From Chroococcidiopsidaceae cyanobacterium YX2bin18 (GTDB lineage: Bacteria > Cyanobacteriota > Cyanobacteriia > Cyanobacteriales > Chroococcidiopsidaceae), in assembly GCA_030446505.1 (NCBI GenBank), contig JAUJND010000010.1, forward strand, positions 1 to 64,000: a stretch of DNA of 64,000 bases, written 5' to 3'. Position 1 is the stretch's first letter, and every line of letters starts with the position of its first letter. Below the pieces are notes generated by a model, which saw only the letters and a list, made by a program, of their open reading frames with translations, did no database searches and had not been told where the DNA came from. The translations under genes were made by a program, and so were the position numbers. Below, piece by piece: positions 53,509 through 63,588 of this stretch.

Positions 53509-53811
53509 ATGAATATCTTTCCCATTCAACTTAAATCCTTTCGACGACTCTAGAGACGGAGAGGATTTTGTAATAATTCCAGCCAGTGAAGATCCCTACG
53601 GTGACCCGCATATCAGGATCAATTTGGTAATGTATTGCCAGCCAGTGAAGATCCCTACGGCGACCCCGCATATCAGGATCAATTTGGTAATGTATTGCCA
53701 GCCAGTGAAGATCCCTACGGCGATCCTGCATATCAGGATCAATTTGGTAGTGTATTGCCAGCTAGTCAAGATCCCTACGGCGACCCTGCTGACCAAGAAA
53801 ACACATGGTAA
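53509..53811 (+). CDS. small acidic tandem-repeat protein (20-aa repeat), one apparent insertion and one apparent deletion
   Basis: RBS-like AAGGA, ATG 53509; FNLNPFDDSRDGEDFVIIPASEDPYGDPAYQDQFGNVL-PASEDPYGDPAYQDQFGNVL-PASEDPYGDPAYQDQFGSVL-PASQDPYGDPADQENTW*. Confidence 0.65.
53579..53790 (+). repeat. 60-bp tandem repeat, about 3.5 copies, nearly identical
   Basis: Units begin at 53579 (59 bp, one C missing), 53638, 53698 and 53758 (partial, diverged). Confidence 0.95.
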
Positions 53812-53895
53812 CAGTCAATTAGAAAGTTTGAGTATTGATTTTAATACACCAGAAAACCTGAGACAAGCTTAACGGTCTAGTGTACATATATTAGT

Positions 53896-53936
53896 TAAAA
53901 AGGCAGTAGTGACTAATACTACTGCTTTGTTTTTTA
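53896..53936 (+). terminator. intrinsic terminator downstream of the tandem-repeat gene
   Basis: AAAAAGGCAGTAGT...ACTACTGCTTTGTTTTTT. Confidence 0.75.
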
Positions 53937-54017
53937 TTAAAACTACACTACAGTTTTACATTGGGCGCGATCCGCGATATTTTCTACAAAATAAAATAAA
54001 TCAGCGATCGCTCTTGT

Positions 54018-55113
54018 TTAAGCTTGCATCTGCCGCAATACTTGCCTAATGGTATCTGCTGGCACTTGGTCAGTTACAGTTGCTGCACCAATTTGGGTAG
54101 GGAGGACAAATCGGACACGACCGGCTGCGACTTTCTTATCAGTTTGCAGAGCATCTAAAATTGCTGCAATATCAACACCATGCTGGCAGTTGTGTAGGCA
54201 GCCCAGCTTTTGAATTAGAGCCATCTGACGCTCTTGCGCTACCTGTTCCCAAAACTTGAGTTCTACAGCTAGTTGCCCTGCTGCTACCATTCCAATCGCC
54301 ACCGCTTCACCATGATTGACAGAACGATAACCTGTTAAACTTTCAACTGCATGACCAATAGTATGACCGTAGTTGAGAATCGCCCGCAGCCCTGCTTCTT
54401 TTTCATCCTTACTGACAACATCAGCTTTAGCTTGACAAGAACGAGAGAGAATTTGTTGTAATAGACCTGCGTTTAAGTAACGGCGTTGATCCAGGCGCTT
54501 ACTTTGTTCCAATTGGGCAAATAAATCAGCGTCCCAAATCACACCGTACTTAATTACCTCGCCATTCCCGCCCGAAATTCCCGTACTGGTAGCGTGTTTA
54601 GTACCTGCGGGTCAATTAAAAACTAGCCTGGGTTGATAAAATGCTCCAATCAGGTTTTTGCCTTGGGGATGATTTGCGCCAGTTTTACCGATCACTGCAT
54701 CAACCATTGCTAGTAAGGTTGTTGGTACTTGCACAAAGTTAATGCCCCGCAGCCAAGTAGCAGCAGCAAGCCCAGTCATATCACCAATCACACCTCCACC
54801 TAAAGCAACCAGCGTTGAGGAGCGCTCTAGACGGTTTTCCAGGGCTGCATTGTAGATTTTCTGAATTGAGGCGAGGTTTTTGTAGCGTTCACCCGCCGGA
54901 AGATTACAGACAGCAACCTCAAACCCAGCAGATTTTAGAGAAGTAATTGCTCGTTCACCGTAATGCCGTTCGATTATTGGACTGGAAACAAGCAAGACTT
55001 TCTTACCCAAGTTAAGCTTGGTCATGAATTGACCTAGCTGATCTAGAACGTGATCGGCGATCGCAATTTGGTAAGGGTGCTGCGGTAAATCTACATGGAC
55101 AACAGAATGCATG
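54018..55113 (-). CDS. aroB: 3-dehydroquinate synthase, apparent indels near 54560-54620
   Basis: [23 protein letters not shown]...[64 protein letters not shown] | [32 protein letters not shown]...[12 protein letters not shown]. Confidence 0.92.
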
Positions 55114-55206
55114 ACAAAACCCCTACTCTCCAAGCGCCTCTAATCGCTCTATTTTACGCCGCTAGATGATTCAATAGTCCTTATGTAGTTCTAGCGAAGA
55201 AAGGAA

Positions 55207-55302
55207 ATGCTTGGAGTGATAGCTTACATTTTGTTCTTAGGTTTATTTTTTGCGATCGCTGTGGGGCTGCTTTTCGGTCTACGAGCTGCCAAGATCCTCT
55301 AA
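55207..55302 (+). CDS. petL: cytochrome b6-f complex subunit PetL-like 31-aa membrane peptide
   Basis: MLGVIAYILFLGLFFAIAVGLLFGLRAAKIL*; single TM; upstream AAGGAA. Confidence 0.75.
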   Translation: MLGVIAYILFLGLFFAIAVGLLFGLRAAKIL

Positions 55303-55453
55303 GGTTATATTTATCAACCAATAGCTGTCAGCTTAGGAACATCTGACAGCTACTGATTGACCACTGTTGCAGTTTTATGCCGTAAAGAGCTTGGAAAAGA
55401 CTTCGCTATCGTTTTTAAGGCGATCGCACTCTCTTACCCCCAAGGCTAATCTA

Positions 55454-57052
55454 TTAAAATGTTGATAACCTAGCTAAGACAGGCGCAGTATCACCTAAAG
55501 CTTTACTGTCATGGTTATTTTCAGCTTGTACCAAAAATTCAGCTAGCTGCCCTTCAATCTCATCGCGCACAATTTGGCGATACTCCAAAAAATGTTCATT
55601 GTGAGCGCAGACAGTAAGGTAATGCTCCCAAACAGCCGGGTTGCGCTTGATTATGCTCAACAGGTGGTGCCAAAACTTGAAGCGAGTTTTGCGTTTTACA
55701 CCCTGTCGCCAAACAACAATTAGCAGCGCTCGTAAATCTACCCAGCTAGGCATTTTAAAGGGAGCTTTGCACTTCGGCGCACCCATGATTAGAAAACAGC
55801 GATAGGTGCGATCTAAAAACCGCTCCGCGTCGTACAGATTCCAGAACGCCTCGACATATTCTCTGGCAATGTCTTCTAAAGGTCTAGTGGGGGTAAAATT
55901 CATCAAAGTTGTCTGGTTGATGTTGCCATCATTACCCTGCAACCTTCCCTCTTTCTCCAGCCGATGCCACAAAGCAGTATTTGGTAAGGCTTGCAGCATG
56001 GCGAAGGTGGTGGTGGGAATACCTGTAGTTTCGGCAAATCGGACAATGCGATCGCCTGAACCTGCTTTTTCCCCATCAAACCCAATAATGAACCCAGCCA
56101 TTGGTCGCAATCCAGCTTTTGTAATTGCTTGCACCGAATCAATTAGCGAGTTGCGAGTATTTTGAAATTTCTTCGTCAGTTGCAGACTTTCTTCATCCGG
56201 CGTTTCAATTCCTAAGAACACCGCATTAAAGTTGCACTCCACCATCAAATCCATCAGTTCTTGGTCTTGGGACAAGTCAACTGAGGCTTCAGTATTGAAG
56301 GCAAAGGGATACTTGTGCTCTGCCATCCAGACTTTCAACTCTTGAAGTAATAGCTTGACATTCCGCTTGTTACCAATAAAGTTGTCATCCACCATGAACA
56401 CACCACGCCGCCACCCCAACTGATAAAGATAATTTAACTCTGCTAACAGTTGCGCTGGAGTTTTAGTCCGAGGCTTACGACCATAAAGCACAATAATGTC
56501 ACAAAACTCACATTGAAAAGGACAACCCCTAGAAAACTGGACTGACATGGAATCATAAGCATCAAGTTCCAACAAGTCAAACCGGGGTATGGGAGTTGTT
56601 GTCAAATCTGGTTTTTCTGTTGTCCGAAAAATTCCACTCTTGTCGCCTCTTTGCACAGCCTCAACAAACATCGGCAGTGTAATTTCTCCTTCGTCCAAAA
56701 TCATGTAATCTGCTCCGGCAGATAAAGCTTGATCAGGAACAGAACTTGAATAAGGACCACCAACTGCAACCGATTTACCACGCCGCTTTGCTTCTCGGAT
56801 TTGGTCTATTAAATCTTCTTTCTGGACAATCATGGCGCTAAAAATGCACACATCTGCCCATTTCCACTCTGCTTCTGTAACTGCGCGGATGTTGCGATCG
56901 ACTAGCTTAAACTCCCATTCCTGGGGCAAAATCGCAGCTACTGTAATCAAACCTAAAGGTGGTAATAAAACTTTGCGATTGATTAATTCCAGAATTTTTT
57001 CGTAAGACCAGAAGGTTTTTGGAAACAGAGGATAAATCAGTAAAACTCGCAT
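55454..57052 (-). CDS. B12-binding-domain radical SAM protein
   Basis: VLLIYPLFPKTFWSYEKILELINRKVLLPPLGLITVAAILP...FSRGCPFQCEFCDIIVLYGRKPRTKTPAQLLAEL. Confidence 0.92.
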   Translation of the reverse strand: MRVLLIYPLFPKTFWSYEKILELINRKVLLPPLGLITVAAILPQEWEFKLVDRNIRAVTEAEWKWADVCIFSAMIVQKEDLIDQIREAKRRGKSVAVGGPYSSSVPDQALSAGADYMILDEGEITLPMFVEAVQRGDKSGIFRTTEKPDLTTTPIPRFDLLELDAYDSMSVQFSRGCPFQCEFCDIIVLYGRKPRTKTPAQLLAELNYLYQLGWRRGVFMVDDNFIGNKRNVKLLLQELKVWMAEHKYPFAFNTEASVDLSQDQELMDLMVECNFNAVFLGIETPDEESLQLTKKFQNTRNSLIDSVQAITKAGLRPMAGFIIGFDGEKAGSGDRIVRFAETTGIPTTTFAMLQALPNTALWHRLEKEGRLQGNDGNINQTTLMNFTPTRPLEDIAREYVEAFWNLYDAERFLDRTYRCFLIMGAPKCKAPFKMPSWVDLRALLIVVWRQGVKRKTRFKFWHHLLSIIKRNPAVWEHYLTVCAHNEHFLEYRQIVRDEIEGQLAEFLVQAENNHDSKALGDTAPVLARLSTF

Positions 57053-57568
57053 AAAATTTGTATCCTCACACTTCTATAGGTGTCAGCTTAAAAGCTGAAG
57101 TATAAATGATGAAATTATTAAGTCATTGTTACACCACCTTTAAAAGGCAGTGCCTGCACTGACCGCCTTTCGCGGTCAATCTCATCACTTTCGTTACTAA
57201 CTTTTGACGACACTAAAGCTAATTAGTGTCTCATTGTCCTTAATGTTTAACACATCAACTTAACTGTAACTAGGAAATACCGATTTTTTTGATTAAAATG
57301 CTAGCTAGTTAGATGATCAAGCACTATTATCAGGACGTACGCAGTTAAAGTCCCCCAACTCTCTTGATAAACAGGGCTATATAGTTCCCCTTTTGTTGAC
57401 AGGACTAGCAGGGATCAATATCTCAGGCACAAGAGTACGTGAATTCTAACTTCGAGTGAAGTGTAACGTCAGCTAATGTCACGGAGGGAACCTCTGCGAT
57501 CGCTGTCATGTCAAGTTTGATTTCTTGCGTTCTTATTAATTGCTTATTGGACGTGTTAGCGTAATTTC

Positions 57569-58570
57569 TTAGTGTTTCACACCAGGGGAAATTCCATAAA
57601 TCTGCAAAACATCAGTGATCGTAGCGCAGTAATTCGTTAATCCCAGGGAGCTAGGGTTAACTGGATTTTCATAAGTAAAATGCCGATATTGTAAGCAGAA
57701 GCGATCCCAAGCAGCCATCTGAATTTGAAATAAAACAATCAATACATTAGCTAAAGACAGCGATAAGGGAATGCTGAAGTAAATTTTTTTATTTAAATAG
57801 TTGCAAATTTCTGCTATGACCTGGTTTACAGTCAAGCGATTTTGACCTAAAACAAAGGAGAATGTTTCTTTGGGCATTATGTGCTTACGTTTCCCCGCTA
57901 AATCTTGCTTACTCTGTGGAGGATGATCGATAAAATACCGTACCACTTGAGCAATATCTCGCGCGTGAATGAAGTGAAAACTGCCATCTACCTTGAGAAA
58001 GCGAATCAAATCAACCCATTTTACTACTTCTGGCAAGCCAGTTGTGAGATGAGAATATGGTTTTTGGGCATCGCCTCCCACTACTAGAGTAGGAAACAGA
58101 GTTGTTACTTTAGGAGCGATCGCGCTTTTAGATAACTTAAGTAGACAGTCGTACTTGGAACGGATGTAGTCTGTACCTATTTCTCCTGCTTGTTTAAGTA
58201 ACTGGTTGTTACCATCCAAAATACTAGCTGTTGAAAAATATATTACCTGCTGACAATCTGGAGAAAGTAGATTTAGTAGTTCGTGTGTCTTAACAACATT
58301 GGTATCAAATACGTCTGCACCACCCCAAGCAGTTGCTGTCAGAACGGCAATATCTATTGTTTTTAACAAGCTAGAAAACTGCTTAATTTCTTGCATATCG
58401 CCCTGTAAAATTGTAATTCCAGGGCGAGATTGAGTATCTACTTGGAGTTTATTCGGGTTTCTCACCAGTAAATACAGATCGTAATCAGTTTCTTGAATTA
58501 ATGCTTCGGTGATGTAGTGACCAATGCAACCACTTGCACCAGTCACTAAAATCTTTTTAGGAACCATAAT
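57569..58570 (-). CDS. NAD-dependent epimerase/dehydratase family protein
   Basis: KKILVTGASGCIGHYITEALIQETDYDLYLLVRNPNKLQ. Confidence 0.88.
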   Translation of the reverse strand: MMVPKKILVTGASGCIGHYITEALIQETDYDLYLLVRNPNKLQVDTQSRPGITILQGDMQEIKQFSSLLKTIDIAVLTATAWGGADVFDTNVVKTHELLNLLSPDCQQVIYFSTASILDGNNQLLKQAGEIGTDYIRSKYDCLLKLSKSAIAPKVTTLFPTLVVGGDAQKPYSHLTTGLPEVVKWVDLIRFLKVDGSFHFIHARDIAQVVRYFIDHPPQSKQDLAGKRKHIMPKETFSFVLGQNRLTVNQVIAEICNYLNKKIYFSIPLSLSLANVLIVLFQIQMAAWDRFCLQYRHFTYENPVNPSSLGLTNYCATITDVLQIYGISPGVKH

Positions 58571-58571
58571 A

Positions 58572-59674
58572 TTAGCGCTTGATCTGCTTTGCTGTTTCAA
58601 AGAAGAAAGCTACGTTTTCCTCTGGAGTGCCGGGTAAAACGCCATGACCAAGATTTAAGATATGTCCCTTGTCGCCAGCTTTACGCACGGTGTCATAAAT
58701 GCGATCACGAATCACCTCTTTAGAACCAAACAAAACACACGGATCTAAATTTCCTTGGACTCCAATTGCTCCTAGTCTTGCCCTTGCTTCCGCCATATCA
58801 ACTGTCCAGTCCACACTAACGATATCTACGCCGGACTGTGCCATCCGCTCTAATATGCCAGCGCTACCGTTGATGTATAGAATTAAAGGTGTATCTGGAT
58901 GAGTTTGTTTGACTTGTTTGACTACCTGTTGTTGGTAGGGTAAAGCAAATGCCTCGAAGTCTTGAGGACTAAGTTGCCCCGCCCAAGAGTCGAACATCTG
59001 CACCACTTGAGCGCCACAATCAATTTGATAACGGACGTAAACTGCGATCGCGTCTGCTAATTTACCTAAAAATTGATGCAGCATAGTTGGTTCTGAGAAC
59101 GCCATGCTCTTGATATTGATATAGTCTTTGGAGCTTTTACCTTCAATTGCATAAGCAGCTAGTGTCCAAGGCGCACCCACAAATCCCAACACAGCAGCAC
59201 GATCGCCTACTTCCCGGCGTAAGGTTTGCAATATTTCCCGAATAAATTCCTCTGGTTCTAGGGGATGCGTTCATCAATTTGTGATTGGCTACGGATGGCT
59301 CGTTGTTCAATAATTCAATGTCCGGTTCTAGGGGATGCAGTTCATCAATTTGTGATTGGCTATGTATTAGGGTCCCCGTTGTTCAATAATGTCGAAGGGA
59401 ATGCCAATTCCTGGTAGTAGTGTAAGGATATCTGAAAACAGAATTACGCCATCAGGTTGAAAGGGCGAAACGGTTGCAGAGAAATTTCAATTGCAATAAG
59501 ATTTGGCGGCTCTGGATTTTCCGAGCGTTCTCGAAACGAAGGGTATTTATCCCGCAGTTCCCGATAAGCTTTCATATAGCGACCTGCTTGGCGCATCATC
59601 CACACTGGCGGACGGTCTAATATTTCACCACGCGCTGCTCTTAGCAAATAGGGAACTTGCGTTGAAACGGTCAT
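58572..59674 (-). CDS. hemE: uroporphyrinogen decarboxylase, internal tandem duplication and apparent indels
   Basis: [48 protein letters not shown] ... [12 protein letters not shown] ... [38 protein letters not shown]. Confidence 0.92.
59254..59396 (-). repeat. imperfect tandem duplication (about 75 bp) inside hemE
   Basis: GGTTCTAGGGGATGC(A)GTTCATCAATTTGTGATTGGCTA...GTTGTTCAATAAT occurs twice in tandem. Confidence 0.9.
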
Positions 59675-59725
59675 TTGCTGCTCGAACTATTCACCTTAAT
59701 TTTGTTTTTTTATGTACTTGTTAGC

Positions 59726-60717
59726 TTATCTCATTGTCCACAACTGAAAATACTCTTTCTTAACTGAATTTAGTTTACAAAGTAGAAACTCAGTTACGAA
59801 AGTCACAACTAAGAATACCTTGGTCTGCATCCAACTGTACCAATATGCCTCCACACACTGGTAGTGCTGCATCAACTGCTTAACCGCTCTGGTAGCGCTG
59901 CAACCATCATGACCAAAGGGGAGGTTAGAGACAATCGGAATATCTAAATCACTCAAGCGATCGCGTAGCACCTCTTCAAGCGTCAAACTAGGAATATTTG
60001 GTGGTGGTTCACAGCGGCTAAAGCGTCCTAGCGCAATGCCTCGAACTTTTGATAATGCACCACTCAAGCGCCATTGCGTCAGCAATCTATCAATGCGATA
60101 AGGAGCCTCTGTCACATCCTCCAAAGCCAGAATTACGCCATCAAAATTTGGTTGGAGGGTGTACCGAGTAGATGGGTAGCAACGGTGAGATTGGCTGGTA
60201 ATAAAATACCTGTAGCATTGCCACCGCCCCAACCTGTACCCTTAAGAGGAGATAAAGAGCGACCTTCCACTAAATCGAATAATCGCTGAACTGACCAATC
60301 CGGTTCAGCCGCCAAAGTAGTTAGTACCGGACCATGAACACCTGAAATACCAATTAGACTTAAACTCCAGAGTAAAGCGGTAATATCAGAAAAGCCAATT
60401 AGCCACTTTGATTCATTTTTAGACCAAACCCAGTCTTCTAAGATTCTGGCGCTACCATAACCCCCTCTGGCGCAGAGAATAGCGCGACATTCTGGATCTT
60501 GCCAAGCCCTGAGTAGTTGATGACGGCGATCGCTATCTGTTCCTGCTAAATAACCCCAGCGATTATCAATTTTGGTGCTGATTTCTACCCGATAGCCGCG
60601 CGATCGCCAAATCTGCACACCTAAATTAAACGCCTGCGTTTCTCTTAATGCACCACTAGGTGCAATTACTTGCAGTAAATCTCCTTGTTTTAATGGTGGT
60701 GGTAACTGGCAATTCAT
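59726..60717 (-). CDS. LD-carboxypeptidase (S66/LdcA-like), frameshifted near 60150
   Basis: LPPPLKQGDLLQVIAPSGALRETQAFNLGVQIWRSRGYRVE...CRAILCARGGYGSARILEDW...LIGFSDITALLWSL | NFDGVILALEDVTEAPYRIDRLLTQWRLSGAL. Confidence 0.85.
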
Positions 60718-60773
60718 TTAAGTTTTATTAGAGTAATAAGATAGTAACTTGCGCTGTTTAATAAATAAGTTTA

Positions 60774-61537
60774 ATGATACAAATAATTAGCCTTTGCTTC
60801 TTTGCATTTTTAGCAGGCTTAATTGACTCAATTGTTGGAGGTGGCGGTTTAATTCAACTTCCAGCACTTTTAGTACTTCTTCCCAATACCGCTATACCTC
60901 TTATTATGGGTATAAATAAATTGTCTTCATTTGCGGGAACATCAATTGCTGCAATTCATTTTCTAGAGTAGTTAAAATTAGCTATTCAATAGTTTTAGTA
61001 GCTGCAATAGCAGCGTTTATATTTTCTTTTATTGGTGCAAAGGCTGTTAGCATTATTCATCCTGATGTTATTCGTCCAATAATACTTTTACTACTTATTG
61101 CAGTTGCTATTTATACTTTTATTAAAAGATTTTGGTTCTCAACATTTTTTAAGCTTAAAAAACAAAAAACAAATAGCATTCGCAGTTATTATTGGCTCTT
61201 TACTTGGTTTCTATGATGGTTTTCTAGGACCAGGCACTGGAAGCTTTCTAATTTTTGCATTTATTGGAATTTTAGGTTTTGATTTCCTTAGAGCTTCAAC
61301 CGCTGCCAAAGTTGTTAATTTTTCAACAAATCTGGCGGCACTTATTTATTTTGCTTTTACTGATAATATTATTTATTCTATTGCTTTACCAATGGCAGGA
61401 TGCAATATGCTTGGAGCAAGCATTGGAGCAAATTTAGCAATAGCAAAAGGAAGTTCTTTATCCGAATTTTATTTATAGTAGTAGTTTCTATATTAATAAG
61501 TAAATTAGCTTATGATATATTTTTTGTCAGAAACTAA
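60774..61537 (+). CDS. TSUP (TauE/SafE) family membrane transporter, frameshifted
   Basis: ISLCFFAFLAGLIDSIVGGGGLIQLPALLVLLPNTAIPLIMGINKLSSFAGTSIAA | FWFS...GFYDGFLGPGTGSFLIFAFIGILGFDFLRASTAAKVVNFSTNLAAL. Confidence 0.88.
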
Positions 61538-61596
61538 TGAGTAATATTAGTAGTTTTTATTAATTATCCGATCTTTTAGCCGCAGCATAAACAGAT

Positions 61597-62654
61597 TTAC
61601 ACAAGCAATATATCCCGAAACCATTTTTCAAAGCGATCGCCTAATGCCTCTAGAGAAAACTCAGCTTCGGCTTGTTGACGGCAGGCGTAGCGATCAATTT
61701 CATCTAAACGAGTGATCGCATCAACCAACTCATTTACACTATCTGGTTCCACTAAAAAACCCGTTTTCCTATCCTGCACAATTTCAGCAGGACCACCACG
61801 ACGATAAGCAATCACTGGCACACCACAGGCAAGCGCTTCAATTGCCACATTCCCAAACGCCTCGATCCAGCGGGAGTCATCAGCATAGCGCGACACTGAC
61901 GTAACTCTTGCTGCATCTGGGTAGTTGGCAGAAAGCCAAGGTATTCAACAGGTGCATCTGGGTACTCTTGGCAAATCCTTTCCCAATAGCTTTTATCCTG
62001 CATTTTGCCCATAATTTTCAGCGGAATATTGGCAATTTTTGCGGCGGCTACTGCATCCTCTAAACCCTTTTCTGGCGCAATTCTACCTAACCAAGCTAAA
62101 CACTCTTTTGGTTGACTACAAAAACTCATAAAGCGCTAAATCAATGCCACTACTTAAACAAGGACACTGCTGCGAAATTGCAAAAGTTGCTGCCTGTGAC
62201 GGAGTATAGAAGCCAACTGTACCAGGAAACTGATTTTCGACTTGGGCAACAATTTGATCCATTGCTTCAGATAGCGAACCCATACTGACAAAATGGGCGA
62301 TCGCACGACTAAAAAAAGGTGTTAAATAAAACGGCAACCAATCGTAGGCAAAATTAACAACTAAGTCATACTCAGCTTGCACTTGACGAGCATATTCCCA
62401 CATATTCGCCAAGACAGAATCCGCTGGCATAGTAATTGGGTCAATGCGTTCTTGGCTTTGGGCAATAATCTGAAAGTTACCAGCAATTTGCACTACTGGC
62501 ATTGATTCAAGTGTTGAGCCTTGAGGAGCAACAATTTCGATATTATGCCCCGCTTAATCATTTCTTGAGCAATATTATGTAAACTTAGTTCAACTCCTCC
62601 TCCGAGTCCAGTGCCTAGTGGTCCAACGGGAGTGGAGATAAATAGTAGTTTCAA
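61597..62654 (-). CDS. family 4 glycosyltransferase, frameshifted, TTG start
   Basis: LKLLFISTPVGPLGTGLGGGVELSLHNIAQEM | ...LAWLGRIAPEKGLEDAVAAAKIANIPLKIMGK ... FGNVAIEALACGVPVIAYRRGGPAEIV. Confidence 0.85.
62576..62653. repeat. 78-bp direct repeat copy 1 (5' end of the GT4 gene)
   Basis: 77/78 identical to 63294-63371 by eye. Confidence 0.95.
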
Positions 62655-62870
62655 ATAGTAATCAGGGAAAGTGGTTATATCATTCAGCCTAATTTTATCA
62701 AAAATGTACTTTTTAAACTAGTAACCACTTAACTTTGTGTTACTTAAATAACGACTTACTCGATTTGCAAAACCATAAACGTATTATTTATCTATAATTT
62801 GCTTTCACACCATAGCATAGTTAATAAATTATTCTAAAAACAAAAGCTTAGATAAGAATCAAAAGTAAAT

Positions 62871-63212
62871 ATGAAAAAGTTTTTTAAAGCCGACTGGCGA
62901 AAGCTTTTGCTATTCAGTACATTCGTTCTGATCGCAGTTAGTGGTAATATTCAAGCTTGGGGCTTTGATGATGACCCTCAAACAAAGCTACCCTTATACG
63001 ATTTTTTAAGACCTTATCCCTTTTGGTTAGTATGGGTTTTTTCAATGGTTCCTTTACTCATTATTTCAGCACCTTTTAGAAGCCTTGCTCAAAACCTTGG
63101 AGTTGATGTATTCCATCGGTTATGGTGGACTGTGCTTGTTGTTTATTACTACGTACTTTCTTGCTCTTTCTTTTACCTAATTGACTTATCTAAGACCAGA
63201 ATCAAGCGCTGA
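62871..63212 (+). CDS. hypothetical membrane protein
   Basis: 113-aa ORF with three hydrophobic segments, lying between the two repeat copies. Confidence 0.5.
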   Translation: MKKFFKADWRKLLLFSTFVLIAVSGNIQAWGFDDDPQTKLPLYDFLRPYPFWLVWVFSMVPLLIISAPFRSLAQNLGVDVFHRLWWTVLVVYYYVLSCSFFYLIDLSKTRIKR

Positions 63213-63293
63213 TATTTTTATTTAGTAATGATAACATTAGCCACAATTAACATAAATTTTTGGCTATTCATGGCATATCCGACTCTGATTCTG

Positions 63294-63371
63294 TATGTAA
63301 ACTTAGTTCAACTCCTCCTCCGAGTCCAGTGCCTAGTGGTCCAACGGGAGTTGAGATAAATAGTAGTTTCA
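63294..63371. repeat. 78-bp direct repeat copy 2
   Basis: TATGTAAACTTAGTTCAACTCCTCCTCCGAGTCCAGTGCCTAGTGGTCCAACGGGAGTTGAGATAAATAGTAGTTTCA. Confidence 0.95.
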
Positions 63372-63588
63372 GAGAATTGAAACGGGAAGTATTCATAGGG
63401 ATGAACGACACCAGAGCGATCGCTTCAATCAACAATAATCTATCGCAGTGCTTCCCCCAATACTGAATTTTTCTAGGCTGACAGCCTGATTCTGATGTAC
63501 GCTCACTACTTTCTTAACTAACTAGTCATTAATCAAGGCTATATTCAGCTAATCTTTGATAAATTCAATAAGCTTATGGCAACAAGTC

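Noticed and set aside
53579-53790. CRISPR-like array
   Set aside because: Units are contiguous with no spacers and encode a periodic peptide; no cas genes nearby.
53531-53796. Two antisense repeat ORFs and a + strand out-of-frame repeat ORF (53624..53872)
   Set aside because: They are the other reading frames of the 60-bp tandem repeat. The acidic PASEDPYGDP frame has an RBS, a start, an in-phase stop, a terminator and a silent-substitution pattern.
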